From: Microvelia longipes
Taxonomy: Eukaryota > Arthropoda > Insecta > Hemiptera > Veliidae
Assembly (NCBI GenBank): GCA_018340805.1
Contig: JACMZG010001914.1
Coordinates: 46,584,063-46,648,062 of the forward strand
Length of the DNA: 64,000 nt
Reading direction: 5' to 3'
Below the pieces are notes generated by a model that saw nothing but the letters and a program-made list of their open reading frames with translations, had not been told where the DNA came from and searched no databases. Within the stretch, counting starts at the first letter, position 1, and every line of letters starts with the position of its first letter. Below, piece by piece: positions 1 through 12,845 of the stretch. The position numbers and the translations under genes are program-made.

Positions 1-1056
1 AATATAGATCGATCAACGTGATGGTATGATTTAAAGAATATAGATCCATCATCGTGCTGGTGTGATGAAAAGGAATATAGATTAATTATCGTGCTAGTAT
101 GATGTAATGGAATATAGTTCGATTATAGTTCTGGTATGATGTAAATGAATATATATAGATCATCGTGCTGGCATGATGTAAATGAATATAGATCGATCAT
201 CGTGCTGGTATGATGTAATGAAATATAGATCGATCATCGTTCTGGTATGATGTAAAGGAATATAGATCGATCATCGTGCTGGTATGATGTAAATGAATAT
301 ATATCGATCATCGTGCTTTTATGATGTAAAGGAATATAGATCAGTCATCGTGCTGGCATGATGTAAATGAATATAGATTAATTATCGTGCCAGTATGATG
401 TAATGGAATATAGTTCGATCATCGTGCTGGCATGATGTAAATGAATATAGATCGATCATCGTGCTGGTATGATGTAATGAAATATAGATCGATCATCGTT
501 CTGGTATGATGTAAAGGAATATAGATCGATCATCGTGCTGGTATGATGTAAATGAATATATATCGATCATCGTGCTTTTATGATGTAAAGGAATATAGAT
601 CAGTCATCGTGCTGGCATGATGTAAATGAATATAGATTAATTATCGTGCCAGTATGATGTAATGGAATATAGTTCGATCATAGTTCTGGTATGATGTAAA
701 TGAATATATATAGATCATCGTGCTTGTATGATGTAAAGGAATATAGATCGATCATCGTGCTGGCATGATGTAAATGAATATAGATTATATCGTGCGGTAT
801 GATGTAAAATGATATATATATCATCGTGCTTGTATGATGTAAGGAATATGATCGATCATCGTGCTGGCATGATGTAAATGAATATAGATTAATTATCGTG
901 CTGGTATGATGTAATGAATATAGATCGATATCGTGCTGGCATGATGTAAATGAATATTGATTAATTATCGTGCTGGTATCGATCATCGTGCTGGAATGAT
1001 GTAAATGAATATATATTTGTCATCTTGTTGGTGTAATGTAAACGAATATCGATCTT
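1..1056. repeat. 37-bp satellite array with 7-mer higher-order repeat
   Basis: About 28 head-to-tail copies of a 37-bp unit with the core GATCGATCATCGTGCTGG followed by TATGATGTAAA. Positions 181-439 recur almost unchanged from 440 onward, giving a 259-bp (7 x 37) higher-order period. Copies near 780-1000 carry small deletions and the array decays by about 1056. It runs off the left edge, so its full length is unknown. The open reading frame across it on the minus strand is only a translation of the repeat. Confidence 0.95.
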
Positions 1057-1960
1057 ATTCATCTTATGTAAATAAATTGCGACCAATCATATCCGATTTG
1101 GTCGTGAAACAAAAATAACTTAATATTATTGCTGTTGTATCAATGATTTTGGATAGTTGTATTTTTTTTAAGCATTAGTCCTAAATATGAAGTTTTTTTT
1201 TTAAATTAAAGTAATCTTCAGAGTAAAATAAAATTAATTATTAGAAGAATACAAAAATGTCAGAAATTTTCTGGAAAAATTTTGTTTTTTACTTATTTTA
1301 TTATTCTTGTGTTTATTTTATTATTTATTCAATTAGTTTTATGGCCTTATTTAGTATAATCTAATTCTTCATTTTATCTTATATACCTTTTTATTTAACA
1401 TGATAAATTATAAAAGGCAAGGAACTTTTAATTGACTTTTCCCTTATTGATTAAACCTTTTTCAAGAATTTTAACCAAAGATTTCCTGGTTTATAATCTC
1501 AAAAAAATACATTCTTGTTTTATTAGTATGTAAAGTAAATGCATGTATAATTGTATAAAATTATATTATAGTAATTAAGATTATTCTATACAATAATTAT
1601 ATTGTATAAGATTATTCATAGTAATTTTTATTTATTAAAATATATGTGTGTTATATGTGACAAGATTTATGACATTACATTGCAATATTTTTCCAACTTG
1701 ATTTTATTGTGTTTTATATGATAGTTCTTATGTAACCTTTGGTTATGACTGAAGATGGATTTATGCCCAAATATATATAGCTTTAACAAATATAGCTTTA
1801 AAAATTGTAGAATGAAAGTTTTCACGAGAAGTATGAATTGAATTTTACATTACGAATATTGGATTTTAAGAAAATACTTATAATTTATAAGTAACTTATA
1901 CTTGTAATTTATACCGATAATATATTTTCATTGTTTATATCTCAGGAAAAATCCATTAGA
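1057..1960. other. AT-rich unique DNA, nothing recognised
   Basis: No coding signal, RNA gene or repeat family recognised on either strand. Confidence 0.6.
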
Positions 1961-1964
1961 AAAA

Positions 1965-2056
1965 TTGGCGATTGTGGTGGCCTCTATAGTGTGCTCGAAA
2001 TTTGGGAGTGTGACAAAATCCGTTTCAACAGTTCCTAATCACAACAATAGGGTACG
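1965..2056 (-). repeat. Degenerate SINE-like fragment
   Basis: The stretch around GGGAGTGTGACAAAATC resembles 56235-56265 (GGAGTGTGTCAAAATC), where an inverted B-box-like sequence lies next to it. It ends at an (AT)n run, as several SINEs here do. The match is short, so this is tentative. Confidence 0.25.
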
Positions 2057-2060
2057 AATT

Positions 2061-2071
2061 GATATATATAT

Positions 2072-2119
<48 letters not shown>

Positions 2120-2135
2120 ATATATATAATATTAC

Positions 2136-2218
<83 letters not shown>
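2061..2218. repeat. (AT)n microsatellite
   Basis: Near-continuous AT dinucleotides broken by single AATAT steps that invert the phase, making the tract self-complementary. Confidence 0.95.
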
Positions 2219-2221
<3 letters not shown>

Positions 2222-2985
2222 TTGTGTAAAACTAGTTGGTTCTTATTTCTTGACTATTTTTATCCTTGAACTACCTGTTGCTTTATTTAACTCTAACTAC
2301 ATGTTTCTTCTAACTCCCTTTAATTCATTTTCTTATTATTAATTATCCCCAACTTATATTTTATTAGGAGTAAATTTCGAACAAAACCTTGATATTTTGT
2401 ATGTTTAAACACGAATTGTCTAAGTAGGTATATTTATGTCAGTTGATCCCTTGAACTTTTAGCTATTTATTGTTTCCTTCTATATTTATTTGCCGTTCTT
2501 ATTTTTCATTTCTCTAACTAGATTCCTATTTCTGGAGTCCTTGCTTATTTTAATCTTTCTAGTCTAACTATATTTTTTTTTAATCGTTACTATTAAAATT
2601 CATTTGTATTTCTATCTTGGAAATCTCGATGACATATCAATATGTATAAGTTAAAATAAATCATTACAGTTTTAAAGGGAATGTTAATGTCATTTATCAA
2701 AGTCAGGGTCACCTGTTCCTTGTATGACTTTAAAATATAAAAATTATTTTTAAATTAGTTGAATGTTTTTAAATATTGAAACACATTTTAGATCAATTCT
2801 TAACTCGGCATTGTTCTGCTATTTTATGACTACCGTGTTTTAGTAGATTTTACCTGCCACATTACCTACCGACAAGTTTGTATTACGACTTGATTTGCAA
2901 GGAAGTCGTTAGTAATAACTGTTTATTAGGTGCAAATTTCGTCTTTGTGATGTTTTAACTTCATTTGATTCACAGTATTGTGACC
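2219..2985. other. AT-rich unique DNA, nothing recognised
   Basis: T-rich on the + strand, with no open frame or repeat of note. Confidence 0.55.
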
Positions 2986-2990
2986 TTTAA

Positions 2991-3362
2991 GACATTTATT
3001 CAGCGAATTTAAATGTAGCTTTAAGACATTCTATCAGCAAACTTACGTTTATCTTAAAGACAATTATTCAGCGAATTTAAGTGTAGCTTTAAGACATTAT
3101 ATCAGCAAACTTAAGTTTATCTTTAGGATATTTATTCAGCGAATTTAAGTGTAGCTTTAAGACATTCTATCAGCAAACTTAAGTTTATCTTTAAGACATT
3201 TATTCAGTGAATTTAAGTGTAGCTTTATGTCATTCTATCAGCAAACTTAAGTTTATCTATAAGACATTTATTCAGCGAATTTAAGTTTAGCTAAGACATT
3301 CTATCAGCAAACTAAGTTTATCTTCAAGACATTTATTCAGCGAATTTAATCATAGCTTTAAG
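2991..3362. repeat. Dimeric 34/68-bp tandem repeat
   Basis: About 5.5 copies of a 68-bp unit built from two diverged 34-bp halves: GACATTTATTCAGCGAATTT... alternates strictly with GACATTCTATCAGCAAACTT.... The halves are clearly related, so a 34-bp monomer duplicated, diverged and then amplified as a dimer. Confidence 0.92.
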
Positions 3363-3486
3363 GATGGTAGGTAGCATAGTTGCTATATATTATAGTACAC
3401 CTGGTTCTCATACCTCTCTGTGTTTAGATTATCCTTTACACCAAATCAAGATTTGATGTTCTATTCATAAAATTACTTATATTTAT

Positions 3487-3703
3487 GGGTGTGATGTCTT
3501 GCACGTGCGATTGCTATCCAGACATTCTAGGTTCGATCCCAGTTGAAGTCTCTAGGATTTTCTTGCGAGGGATGGAAATCTTTACACTTGCCGTTCATTG
3601 AAGGGGATATTATGCCACTGGTTCCGAGCCTGGGCGGTGTCAGGTACTCATGAAAGATCTTTAACCCTAAATTCACTTTAGGCAAAATTTAGGACCCTCG
3701 ATA
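3487..3703 (+). repeat. tRNA-derived SINE, family C
   Basis: It has a B-box-like GGTTCGATCCC at about 3530-3540 and a 3' body shared with the copy at 58791-59046: a GAGGGAT block, a GGTGTCAGGTACTC block, AAAGATCTTTAACCCTAAAT, and the terminal GGCAAAATTTAGGACCCTC. The A-box region is degraded. The element ends just before an (AT)n run. Two copies with the same ends support a mobile family. Confidence 0.75.
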
Positions 3704-3721
3704 GTAGCTTATATATATAAT

Positions 3722-4452
<731 letters not shown>

Positions 4453-4502
<50 letters not shown>
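4453..4502. repeat. (AT)n microsatellite
   Basis: About 50 bp of pure AT dinucleotides. Confidence 0.95.
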
Positions 4503-4505
<3 letters not shown>

Positions 4506-5771
4506 TGGATGATTTTCTTCTAAAGAAAAATCTATACACCCCGACCTTATTGGCTCATTTTTCCTTTACATTTTCACTAATAAAATGTTTAAAGTATGAG
4601 TTAAGTAATAAACCTTTGTATAGAATTATAGAAATTGACAAACACGATAAAAATTTGCTTTTACATGTTAAAAATATACTTAAAATGACATTGCATCTGC
4701 AATGCGACCACACATGGGTATTTGTCCTATGCCATTAAATGATATAGCATGCAACTAATAAATAAATATGGTAAGTTAAACCCTTTTAAGGAAATCAAAA
4801 GTATTAACTCACTATGGATAAAAAAGGACAACGAAAATCAGTAACTTCATTGCTGATGGAAGCGATGGATCATATCCATCAATTAAGAGTAGCCTAATTT
4901 TTAAAAAAATGTGAACTACAGAATGTAACATGGGATTCTTTCTAACTTCTCATTTCAATACTAAGAATAATCTAACCATAAAATGACAAATTTAAAAAAA
5001 CATTTTCTACAAACAAAACTTTTTAAGGTTAATCTGATACCCAAGTTCAAAATTTTAGATAAATAGTAACGACCTACTTCCAAATTTTAGAGTGAAATAT
5101 AATCCAAAAATTTAATCTTGCTGCTAATTTATGAACACTGTAAATAAAGTTAAATGACAAAATAACAACAATAGGAAATTTAAGAATTTAGGTCGTTTAA
5201 ATTTTTCGGTGCTATACTTTTATTAGAGATTAAAGTTTTTTGTTGAAATACCGCTATTTTATTCCGGTTTTGTAGGAAAAAATAATAAACATTTGAGTAA
5301 AAAAATATATTTTATCTGATTAAAGACACTTTAAATAGATTTGTTTATGATAAGGAAATAAATAAGTTGGTAATATAACGATAAAGCGATGCTTAAAGAT
5401 TCTCTCAGATTACATTTTTTTACACTTCTACGAATTCCAAAAGCACTTATACTTCTTCTAAAAACAAAATAATAAAAAATATCTATAAGCTGTACATGTC
5501 CTGCATAGGCATTTTTGTGCTATTTAATTCATTCTATGGTAAATATTTTGCCCATTAAAATTGCTTTGATCTGAGATAATTGTTTTTACACGACTTAATT
5601 CTAAATTATGGCAATTACTCAGATATGTTTACTATTCGCTTAACAATTTGATAAAAAATTACATAAAAAGATATAATTCTTTTAAAGACTTAAGGTTGTG
5701 AAAAATTCATTCTTTTACAATTGTTGGTATTATTTTGTTAATAATATAACTAATAAAATATTTGATTGATT

Positions 5772-5776
<5 letters not shown>
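4503..5776. other. AT-rich unique DNA, nothing recognised
   Basis: The short + strand frame from 4505 has no protein-like features. A lone donor-like TGGTAAGT near 4768 has no partner. Confidence 0.5.
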
Positions 5777-5867
<91 letters not shown>

Positions 5868-5869
5868 AA
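5777..5869. repeat. (AT)n microsatellite at SINE 3' end
   Basis: Phase-broken AT run abutting the 3' end of a minus-strand SINE. It may have grown from the SINE tail. Confidence 0.93.
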
Positions 5870-6072
5870 TGCTCCTTTAGTACTTTGCGACTCATCATGC
5901 TCTGCGGAAACCTTCTCAGATGTTAGTGAGAAGCGTTATGCTGAATGTGTTATTTAAAGTTTATGGTAATTTATTAGGAGCGTAACCTAGGATGTGAACC
6001 ACAGACCTCTGTAGTGTCAAAGATGAGTATAAAGGCTTATGTTTTTACGACCTTGACCACGGCGGCGACTTA
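5870..6072 (-). repeat. tRNA-derived SINE, family A (minus strand)
   Basis: Read on the minus strand, the head has the family A order: CCGTGGTCAAGGTCGT, then CTTTATACTCATCTTTGACAC, then GGTTCACATCC (B box) and TAGGTTACGCTC. The tail retains a CGCAGAG...ATGAGTCGCAAAG block and ends in GGAGCATT, matching the CGGGCATT end of better copies at 14996 and 48580. It is diverged, so it is an old insertion. Confidence 0.8.
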
Positions 6073-8576
6073 TATTTGTGTATAAATTACCTTTATATCT
6101 GTTTAGTATCTTGCATGTCATCAGGGATAACCCTTTATTAGGGTTAAGTTTTATTATAACAGGGATAAGTTGAGACATGATTTACTGGGATAAGTTTTAT
6201 TGTAGTAGAAGAAGAATTATTAAATCACTAATATAAAATATTTACGATTTATTTGAATTTTGACAAAATTATTATTTATTTTTGTTGAATAATTATTATG
6301 GTAACGAACACAATAGATACGTTGTTTCTTATGTAAGCCTAATGGACATTTTACCTATTAAAACGTTTACTATGAATTGCTCTGACTTGTTTACAACGAA
6401 TTTACTATTAAATCAACAGGTAGTATTACTCATTGTGTTTTACACCTCGTTACTGTCATTCATACCTTTGACTTGTTTCCTTGGATCGTGCTTTTGAATT
6501 AAGTGCGTTACTTAGCGACCTGACACTGTCCTTCGTTGGACTTAACCCGAACTATACATAAAGTAATAAATATAGATGGGTCATGCTCACTCTTTACTGC
6601 ATGCTATAACATTAAATGTGTTCACCTGTACACACTGATATTAGTGTACCTTATTGTTGCATAGAGTGTATAGAAAAAACAATGTTTTTAAATAGCTTTC
6701 TTTTTCTCAGGATATGTCAAGAAAATCAAGTAACTCCTTCTATCTTGATGATTATTTAAAACTTTTGATTTTATAAGTATATATCTTATAAAAAAAGTTT
6801 ATTTTTATGTTAAAGTTTAGGATTTTAATTTAATTTAATAAATTGTATAGTTTTTTTTTAAATACCAAGTTTATTTTAATTTAATAAACATTTATCTTTT
6901 AAATTACTTATAGATAATTTCACACATTTATTTATTTTTTTTATTGTTATCTTCGATAATATTTTAATTTGCTTATTAAATTTGATTTCTAGTTACAGAA
7001 TCTGTTTGAATTAATTACTTTAAAAATTTCTTATTAAAAATTCAAAATTTTTTTATTTTATTTTTTTACAAATATCTAAAAAATAATTTAAATATAATTA
7101 TAATAAAATTTTAATATTATAATTATATTATTTTATTAATTTTTTATAATTAAATTAAATTTAATTTATTTTATTATCTATAATAATTTTAATTTATTTA
7201 ATTAATATACAAAGTAATTATGAATTGATATACAACAATTATGAATTAATTGTCGAAAATTTATATAGTTATTTATATAGTATATTTTTATAGTTATTAT
7301 GCTAATTTAATTTCATTAGAGTACTTTTCTAATGAAATTATGTTTCAGTAATCTATATTACTTCTAACTTTTGTAGTTTTGACGATTTCCCATTGTACTT
7401 TTATTAGTATTTATGCCAATAAAGATTTTTTATTTATTACCTAATAACTTACATTATGTAAGGATTCACAGGGTTAGTTCCAGTAATTAGCAATCTTTAG
7501 GGTTTTATTTAAACAAAGGATTTTATTATTTTAAACTGAATAATAATAAAGACTGCTGTCCTATATTATTATTGTTTAATAAATTAAGTCATTACACATA
7601 AGTTCATTACACACACGTTTCACTGAGGGATGCTTATCATCAACATCAAAAAAAGAATTGTAAATAATGCATGTTAAAGTAATAAATAGTAAAATACTTT
7701 AAAAAATGTATTATGTAATATAAATACATAAAAATAGTGGAGATCATTTGTATGTCGTCATATTTGTAATGATATATTCCATCTTTTAACCCATTTTTCA
7801 AGGTATATCCTTTCAAAAAAAGACCACTATTATTAGAATTATCCTAAAATTGCAATTTTTTCTTTGATTTTTTATGTCTTTTATTCAGTTTTAAGACATT
7901 TAAAAGTGTCCCTTGTGTTAGATATATTTAAAATAAACTTATAAATCGTGAGACAGATCTTAACTAAATGCATTTTGTATGTATTTTCTGACACAGACAT
8001 TATTATTGGAACGACAGTGTGTATAAGTTTGCCATTTTTAAATTGCTGCAATATATAATACATTTAAAATTTGTTACCACCTAAATGTTTTGGGTCCTAT
8101 CACGATGTATGCAGGTAATTTTTGGTATTTTTTTTTATTTTGTAATCAAACTTTTAATGTCGGTGGTAATTTTTAGTTATTTTTTTACAAGATCCATCAA
8201 TTATCGTACAAAAATTTCATCAAAATTTAATATGACACTTGTCCTTGGGTTATTTTTTTTTTTTGAAAAAAATTTTTTAAAGAACCGTCCTACACAGTTG
8301 TCTTGTTCTTACGTTTCATAAAATATTTCTTTTAGCTAAATAGATTTTTCTTATTTTTATAAAACGCATTGTTTCTTTTCTTGTTTGCTGGTAGTGCAAA
8401 ATGTGCAGTCTATTGTTGTTGCTTGATTTGTGTTGTTTCTAAGCTTAAAAAAGCATTTGCAGTTAAACAATAGAATTTAAGATATTTTATGTGTCTACAT
8501 TTTATAGTAATATTTTTCTCTCCATTGTTATTTTTTTAAACAATGTTTTTGTTCATTATTTAAACAAACATAAATT
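6073..8576. other. AT-rich unique DNA, nothing recognised
   Basis: About 2.5 kb with no supported gene. The most A/T-biased part is 6780-7300. The frames at 6282 and 8085 are hydrophobic translations of T-rich sequence without homology I recognise. Confidence 0.5.
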
Positions 8577-8792
8577 TAATAATCAATACGAAAAAGCCTC
8601 TCCACAAAGTTAATTTAATAAAATTCAAAACCGGCTTTCAACCAAAACGGTCATCATCAGTGCCGCAGAGAAGAATATATAGATGTAGGTGAGTCTATTT
8701 GAGTCTATTTGATGATGACCGTTTAGGTTGAAAGCCGATTTTGAATTTTATTAAATTAACTTTGTAGAGAGGCTTTTTCGTATTGATTATTA
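8577..8792. repeat. Foldback element with about 84-bp inverted arms
   Basis: The left arm starts TAATAATCAATACGAAAAAG and the right arm ends with its complement. The arms are about 84 bp with only about three mismatches around a short spacer that itself carries a GAGTCTATTT duplication. Each arm, read outward from the centre, carries TGATGATGACC, a short loop, GGTTGAAAGCC. This core recurs in other foldbacks here (9624, 19011, 22911, 29735). Confidence 0.9.
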
Positions 8793-8854
8793 TAATACAC
8801 TCCAACTGCGCTTTACCTTGATAACAAACATTAATTTGTTTTAATTAATTCATC

Positions 8855-9288
8855 TTTGTCGTCTCATGATATTAAGCACTTTCATTCTAGATATATTTGT
8901 CGTCTCATGATGTTAAGCACTTTCATTCTAGATATCTTTGTCGTCTCATGATATTAAGCACTTTCATTCTAGATATATTTGTCGTCTCATGATATTAAGC
9001 ACTTTCATTCTAGATATCTTTGTCGTCTCATGATATTAAGCACTTTCATTCTAGATATATTTGTCGTCTCATGCACTTTCATTCTAGATATCTTTGTCGT
9101 CTCATGATATTAGCACTTTCATTCTAGATATATTTGTCGTCTCATGATATTAAGCACTTTCATTCTAGATATCTTGTCGTCTCATGATATTAAGCACTTT
9201 CATTCTAATATATTTGTCGTCTCATGATATTAAGCACTTCATTCTAGATATCTTTGTCGTCTCTTGATCATGAGCACTTTCATTTCAT
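8855..9288. repeat. 41-bp minisatellite (82-bp dimer)
   Basis: About 10.5 copies of a 41-bp unit with the core TTGTCGTCTCATGATATTAA then GCACTTTCATTCTAGATAT. Alternate copies end in ATATCT or ATATAT, giving an 82-bp dimer register. A few copies have small deletions. Confidence 0.95.
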
Positions 9289-9380
9289 TCATAAAGTGTA
9301 TTTTTATTTGTACTCTTCCCAACTTCACTATTTAATTATTTTGTTCATCTTGTCCTTCCTCAAATATTTCAAAATTTAAA

Positions 9381-9469
9381 TACTAATCTCTATTTTCTTT
9401 TTATGTTTCAGGTATGTGAATACTCTAAGATAATTACTAATTAATTTTAGTCATTCTTGTATCGTGAGT
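9381..9469 (+). promoter_or_regulatory. Candidate recursive splice site 1 (ratchet point)
   Basis: Order on the + strand: branchpoint-like TACTAAT at 9381-9387, pyrimidine tract, TTTCAG ending at 9411, then directly GTATGT at 9412-9417, so the exon length would be zero. A second donor, GTGAGT, sits at 9464, bounding a 52-nt cryptic exon. The putative branch A is about 25 nt from the AG, a normal distance. Known biology: in insects such sites subdivide giant introns, and downstream cryptic donors help define them. That this one is used is inferred from the motif and from two matching sites at 25742 and 48492. Confidence 0.6.
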
Positions 9470-9502
9470 ATAATTTGATGAACTTATTTTCCCTTGATTA
9501 TT

Positions 9503-9504
<2 letters not shown>

Positions 9505-9589
<85 letters not shown>

Positions 9590-9590
9590 A
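9505..9590. repeat. (AT)n microsatellite
   Basis: Phase-broken AT run immediately left of the palindrome at 9624. Confidence 0.93.
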
Positions 9591-9623
9591 CAACAATAAG
9601 AAAGAAAACAAATCATAAGATTA

Positions 9624-9823
9624 TAAACAACAATTAAAATAACTTACAGATGGTTAAAAATATAGAAGGAAAGGATGTACTCGAGCTTTCGCCGTGCGGC
9701 TTCGTCAGGAGTGTAGCACGTACGTACGTGCTACACTCCTGACGAAGCCGCACGGCGAAAGCTCGAGTACATCCTTTCCTTCTATATTTTTAACCATCTG
9801 TAAGTTATTTAATTGTTGTTTAT
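9624..9823. repeat. 200-bp near-perfect palindrome
   Basis: Two arms of about 100 bp meet with no spacer at 9723/9724, in the sequence GCACGTACGTACGTGC. The only difference I see is one A indel near the outer ends (9636-9639). Each arm holds CTGACGA, A, GCC, loop, GGC, GAAA, then CTCGAG, a variant of the hammerhead-like core in the other foldbacks. It is bracketed by (AT)n runs on both sides. Near identity of the arms implies recent origin or ongoing arm conversion. Confidence 0.95.
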
Positions 9824-9888
9824 TATATATATATTATAATATATATATAATATAATATATATATATTATATATATATATATATATATA

Positions 9889-9950
<62 letters not shown>

Positions 9951-9951
9951 T
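9824..9951. repeat. (AT)n microsatellite
   Basis: Phase-broken AT run abutting the right end of the palindrome, followed by a short TTTGTGTTTGTGTATG tract. Confidence 0.93.
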
Positions 9952-10091
9952 TGTGTTTGTGTATGTATGTAGGATTCGAAATGAAACTTGGTTAAAAATC
10001 AATGTTTAAAAATGCACAAATCCCTATATGTTTATGAAATATTTATGATGTGAATAACTCACAATAATGACTCAGCAAAATTTTAAATCTT

Positions 10092-10204
10092 GCTATTAAT
10101 ATACTTAGCATTGTACGGGTTGTGCTAATAATATACTTAGCATTGTACGGGTTGTACTATTAATATACTTAGCATCATTGTACGGGTTGTGCTACTAATA
10201 TACT
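10092..10204. repeat. Short 36-bp tandem repeat
   Basis: About three copies of TATTAATATACTTAGCA followed by TTGTACGGGTTGT. One copy has a CAT insertion. Confidence 0.9.
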
Positions 10205-10754
10205 TCCAAATTTTCTAATATTGGAATTTCGTAAAAGAAACAGTTTTAAATTACAATACTAAAAATTAGCTGAACCAGTATAAATTTGTTGGTCTTATCT
10301 GCTTTTAGAAATAAATGTCTTTATTATTTGTCGTGTGTAAGTTTACATTTTTACTAGTTTGTTGACCCGTCTTTGTCGTCGAATTGTTGTTAAATTTATT
10401 TTATATCGAAATTGGTTTCTTCTTTAATCCTTTTCGTATATTTGTTTTTTTTATTATATCTTTTCGGTTTATATTTAGATATATTTTATTCCTTTTTATT
10501 ATTTATATTATATTCCTTTCCTTCCTTTTATTGTCAAATACCCACCCGCTCAAAGATAAACTTTTATTAAAAGGAAAAGGATTAAAATTTATACATAATT
10601 GTTGGCACCCTCCAAAGAATCTTGAGAATTTGTTTAAATTCTGGTTTTTAGAGACCAATTGGATTTTTTATTTTATCAAAATGATTTATGCCTTTCTTAA
10701 TCTATTTGTATTTATATTCAGTTAATATCATGTTGGTAATGTAGAACTTCCGTT
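10205..10754. other. T-rich unique DNA, nothing recognised
   Basis: The + strand frame from 10384 is a Phe/Ile-rich translation of T-rich DNA. I see no domain in it. Confidence 0.5.
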
Positions 10755-10756
10755 GT

Positions 10757-10902
10757 ATAAATGTTGAGAGACAAATGACATGTTGAGACAAGAGAGACAT
10801 GTTGAGAGGCAAATGACATATTGAGACATGTTGAGAGACAAATGACATGTTGACACAAGAGAGACACGATGAAAGACAAATGACATGTTGAGACAAGAGG
10901 TC
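10757..10902. repeat. Variable-unit minisatellite
   Basis: Repeats built from the modules TGTTGAGACAAGAGAGACA and TGTTGAGAGACAAATGACA in irregular order. The overlapping minus-strand frames are translations of this array. Confidence 0.9.
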
Positions 10903-11225
10903 ATATAATAAAAATTGAAGTAATGCTGATAATAAAATGAAACTTGGCACATTTGTTAGTCTTATACATAGCTGCATGCATGCCAAATCTCAATTTGATC
11001 GCATAATTTGTCCGCATTTTATGATTTTTACTTTTCCTCACCTTCATACAGAAGGTATATAGAAGAAAAGTATAGGTTTCACCCAAAAAAATTTAACCCG
11101 AGATTTCACTTGAATTATCCATTTTAGGTGTTTTTAGAACCATCTGAACCGATTTCAGCTTGTTTAAAAATGTTTGCTCTGTCATCAAAATGTATTGCGG
11201 GTTAGTGACGTCATCATTTTTTACA

Positions 11226-11300
11226 AAGTATTGTGTTTTGCAAACACAATACTTTTCCAATATACCTATGATATAAACGAGGCAAAGTAAAAAGTGAAAG
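11226..11300 (+). repeat. Hairpin plus dispersed repeat end
   Basis: Positions 11226-11254 form a perfect hairpin (13-bp stem AAGTATTGTGTTT, loop TGC). The right half and following bases (CAAACACAATACTTTT, then TATACCTATGATAT, then AAAGTAAAAA) recur at 14763-14823, where the left half of the hairpin is absent. It looks like the 3' end of a dispersed element. Confidence 0.65.
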
Positions 11301-11793
11301 AAGAGAATTTTTGAAGAATTTTCCTCTGGCCGTCCTCAATATTCAAATGATTCAATTGTATCGCTTACATATGTAGATGCATCAAGATATTATTATAAGT
11401 TGATTTATTGCAATTATTCGTTGATTATTTATTTTTTGCAAAGTCATGTTATCTCCTTTAAATATTAAACTAAGTAATGAACTAAATAACTACATATCAG
11501 CATTACGAATACAACCTCTTTGCATAATATGCATGTTATAGTATTTATATGTCTATATGATAAGCAAACTTGTAAATATTAAACTTATATTTGATGAATC
11601 AGCCATTCTAGATACTTACTGTTAACTAGAAATATCGACGGAGACCTACATACTTGAGATAAATATAATCTCTTAAATAATCATCATATAACTTAAATTT
11701 ATTTACTGTAAACTATTAATCTCTTATATATAACTTAATAAGGAAGAATGCCTCAACTAAAGCAATATTAATAATAACCCACACACATTTTGT
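11301..11793. other. AT-rich unique DNA, nothing recognised
   Basis: No supported feature. Confidence 0.5.
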
Positions 11794-11866
11794 ATGTATA
11801 TATATATAATAAATATATATATATATATATTATATATATAATATATATATATATATATATTATACT
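11794..11866. repeat. (AT)n microsatellite
   Basis: Interrupted AT run. Confidence 0.9.
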
Positions 11867-12330
11867 ACAAAACACTAATGATTTCAAATATGTAAAGAAG
11901 AGGTATTTAGGGATGAATCATAATTTACTTTTTTATGTTTGATAAGAAGAAATAATAGGAGAACAATTAATTAAACCATTACTTCTATTATCAACAATAA
12001 ACTCGTATACAAGTTGATTTTATGCTTTAAAATTTCAAGTCCTTGTCATACATTCTGGTCAATCTTAATTAAAGGTAATTTATTTAAAATTCGTAATGAG
12101 TACGAATTAAAGGTCGAATCGACAGGTTATTACGTTAACTTAACGAGTGGGGGTGTTATGTAAAATATCGCTAAACGACTTTTTAAGGACAACTAGATGA
12201 CGAATTGAAGCTCATTGAGAAAAGTTTAGTTAGTTCAGTTGTGATTCAGACAGTGGTGTCGAGTGATTCAAGTTGTGTTCAGATGTGATTCAAGCCACGG
12301 GGCTTAGACTGTGGTGGGGATCTTGTATTT

Positions 12331-12840
12331 GTTTTAAGTTCTTCTTTTTAGCCACATATTTTTTTATTACTTCCTCCTTATTTTTCAGTTTAAATCTGTC
12401 ATTGCTATCTTTAACATCATAATAATGCATTAAGTTATTTTCTCTTATAGTATTTTTTTGCAATTTTTATTAAAATTAATTATTTATATCTACAATTTTT
12501 TAAAATTTAAATTGATTTCTTTTCTCGTTTGTTTTAGTTTAAATCTAGCGTTCTATCTTTGAAATCTAATTAAAACATGTTTAACTATCATAATTTCATT
12601 TTGCTTGTATTGGATTTAGTTTAAAATTATATTTTCAAATCTTTCAATTTAAATGTGCGTTTAAATAAAAATAAATATAATATGTAATATGTTTTAATTA
12701 AAAGTTATCTGTTATTTGTTTACCAAAACTACCCACTGTATTCATGACAAAATTCACAATTTAATTCCAAAATTAATCTATATGTTCTTTAATCATAAAA
12801 TATTATCTTTGGTCAAATCATTTTATTTATGCTAAAAAAA
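12331..12840. other. AT-rich unique DNA, nothing recognised
   Basis: No supported feature. The stretch just upstream (12106-12330) is less AT-rich and is discussed under rejected items. Confidence 0.5.
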
Positions 12841-12845
12841 TTATA

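Noticed and set aside
678..986. 102-codon minus-strand frame in the satellite
   Set aside because: Its internal repeats equal the 37-bp satellite unit.
1..1056. CRISPR array
   Set aside because: The 37-bp units are contiguous without unique spacers, and the DNA is clearly eukaryotic.
8090..8125. ATGCAG/GTAATT as a further ratchet site
   Set aside because: No pyrimidine tract or branchpoint-like motif upstream.
12106..12330. Possible LTR: purine tract GAGTGGGGG followed by TGTTATGTAAAAT
   Set aside because: It resembles a polypurine tract plus LTR start, but I found no matching second LTR, no clear CA end, no target duplication and no gag/pol sequence nearby.
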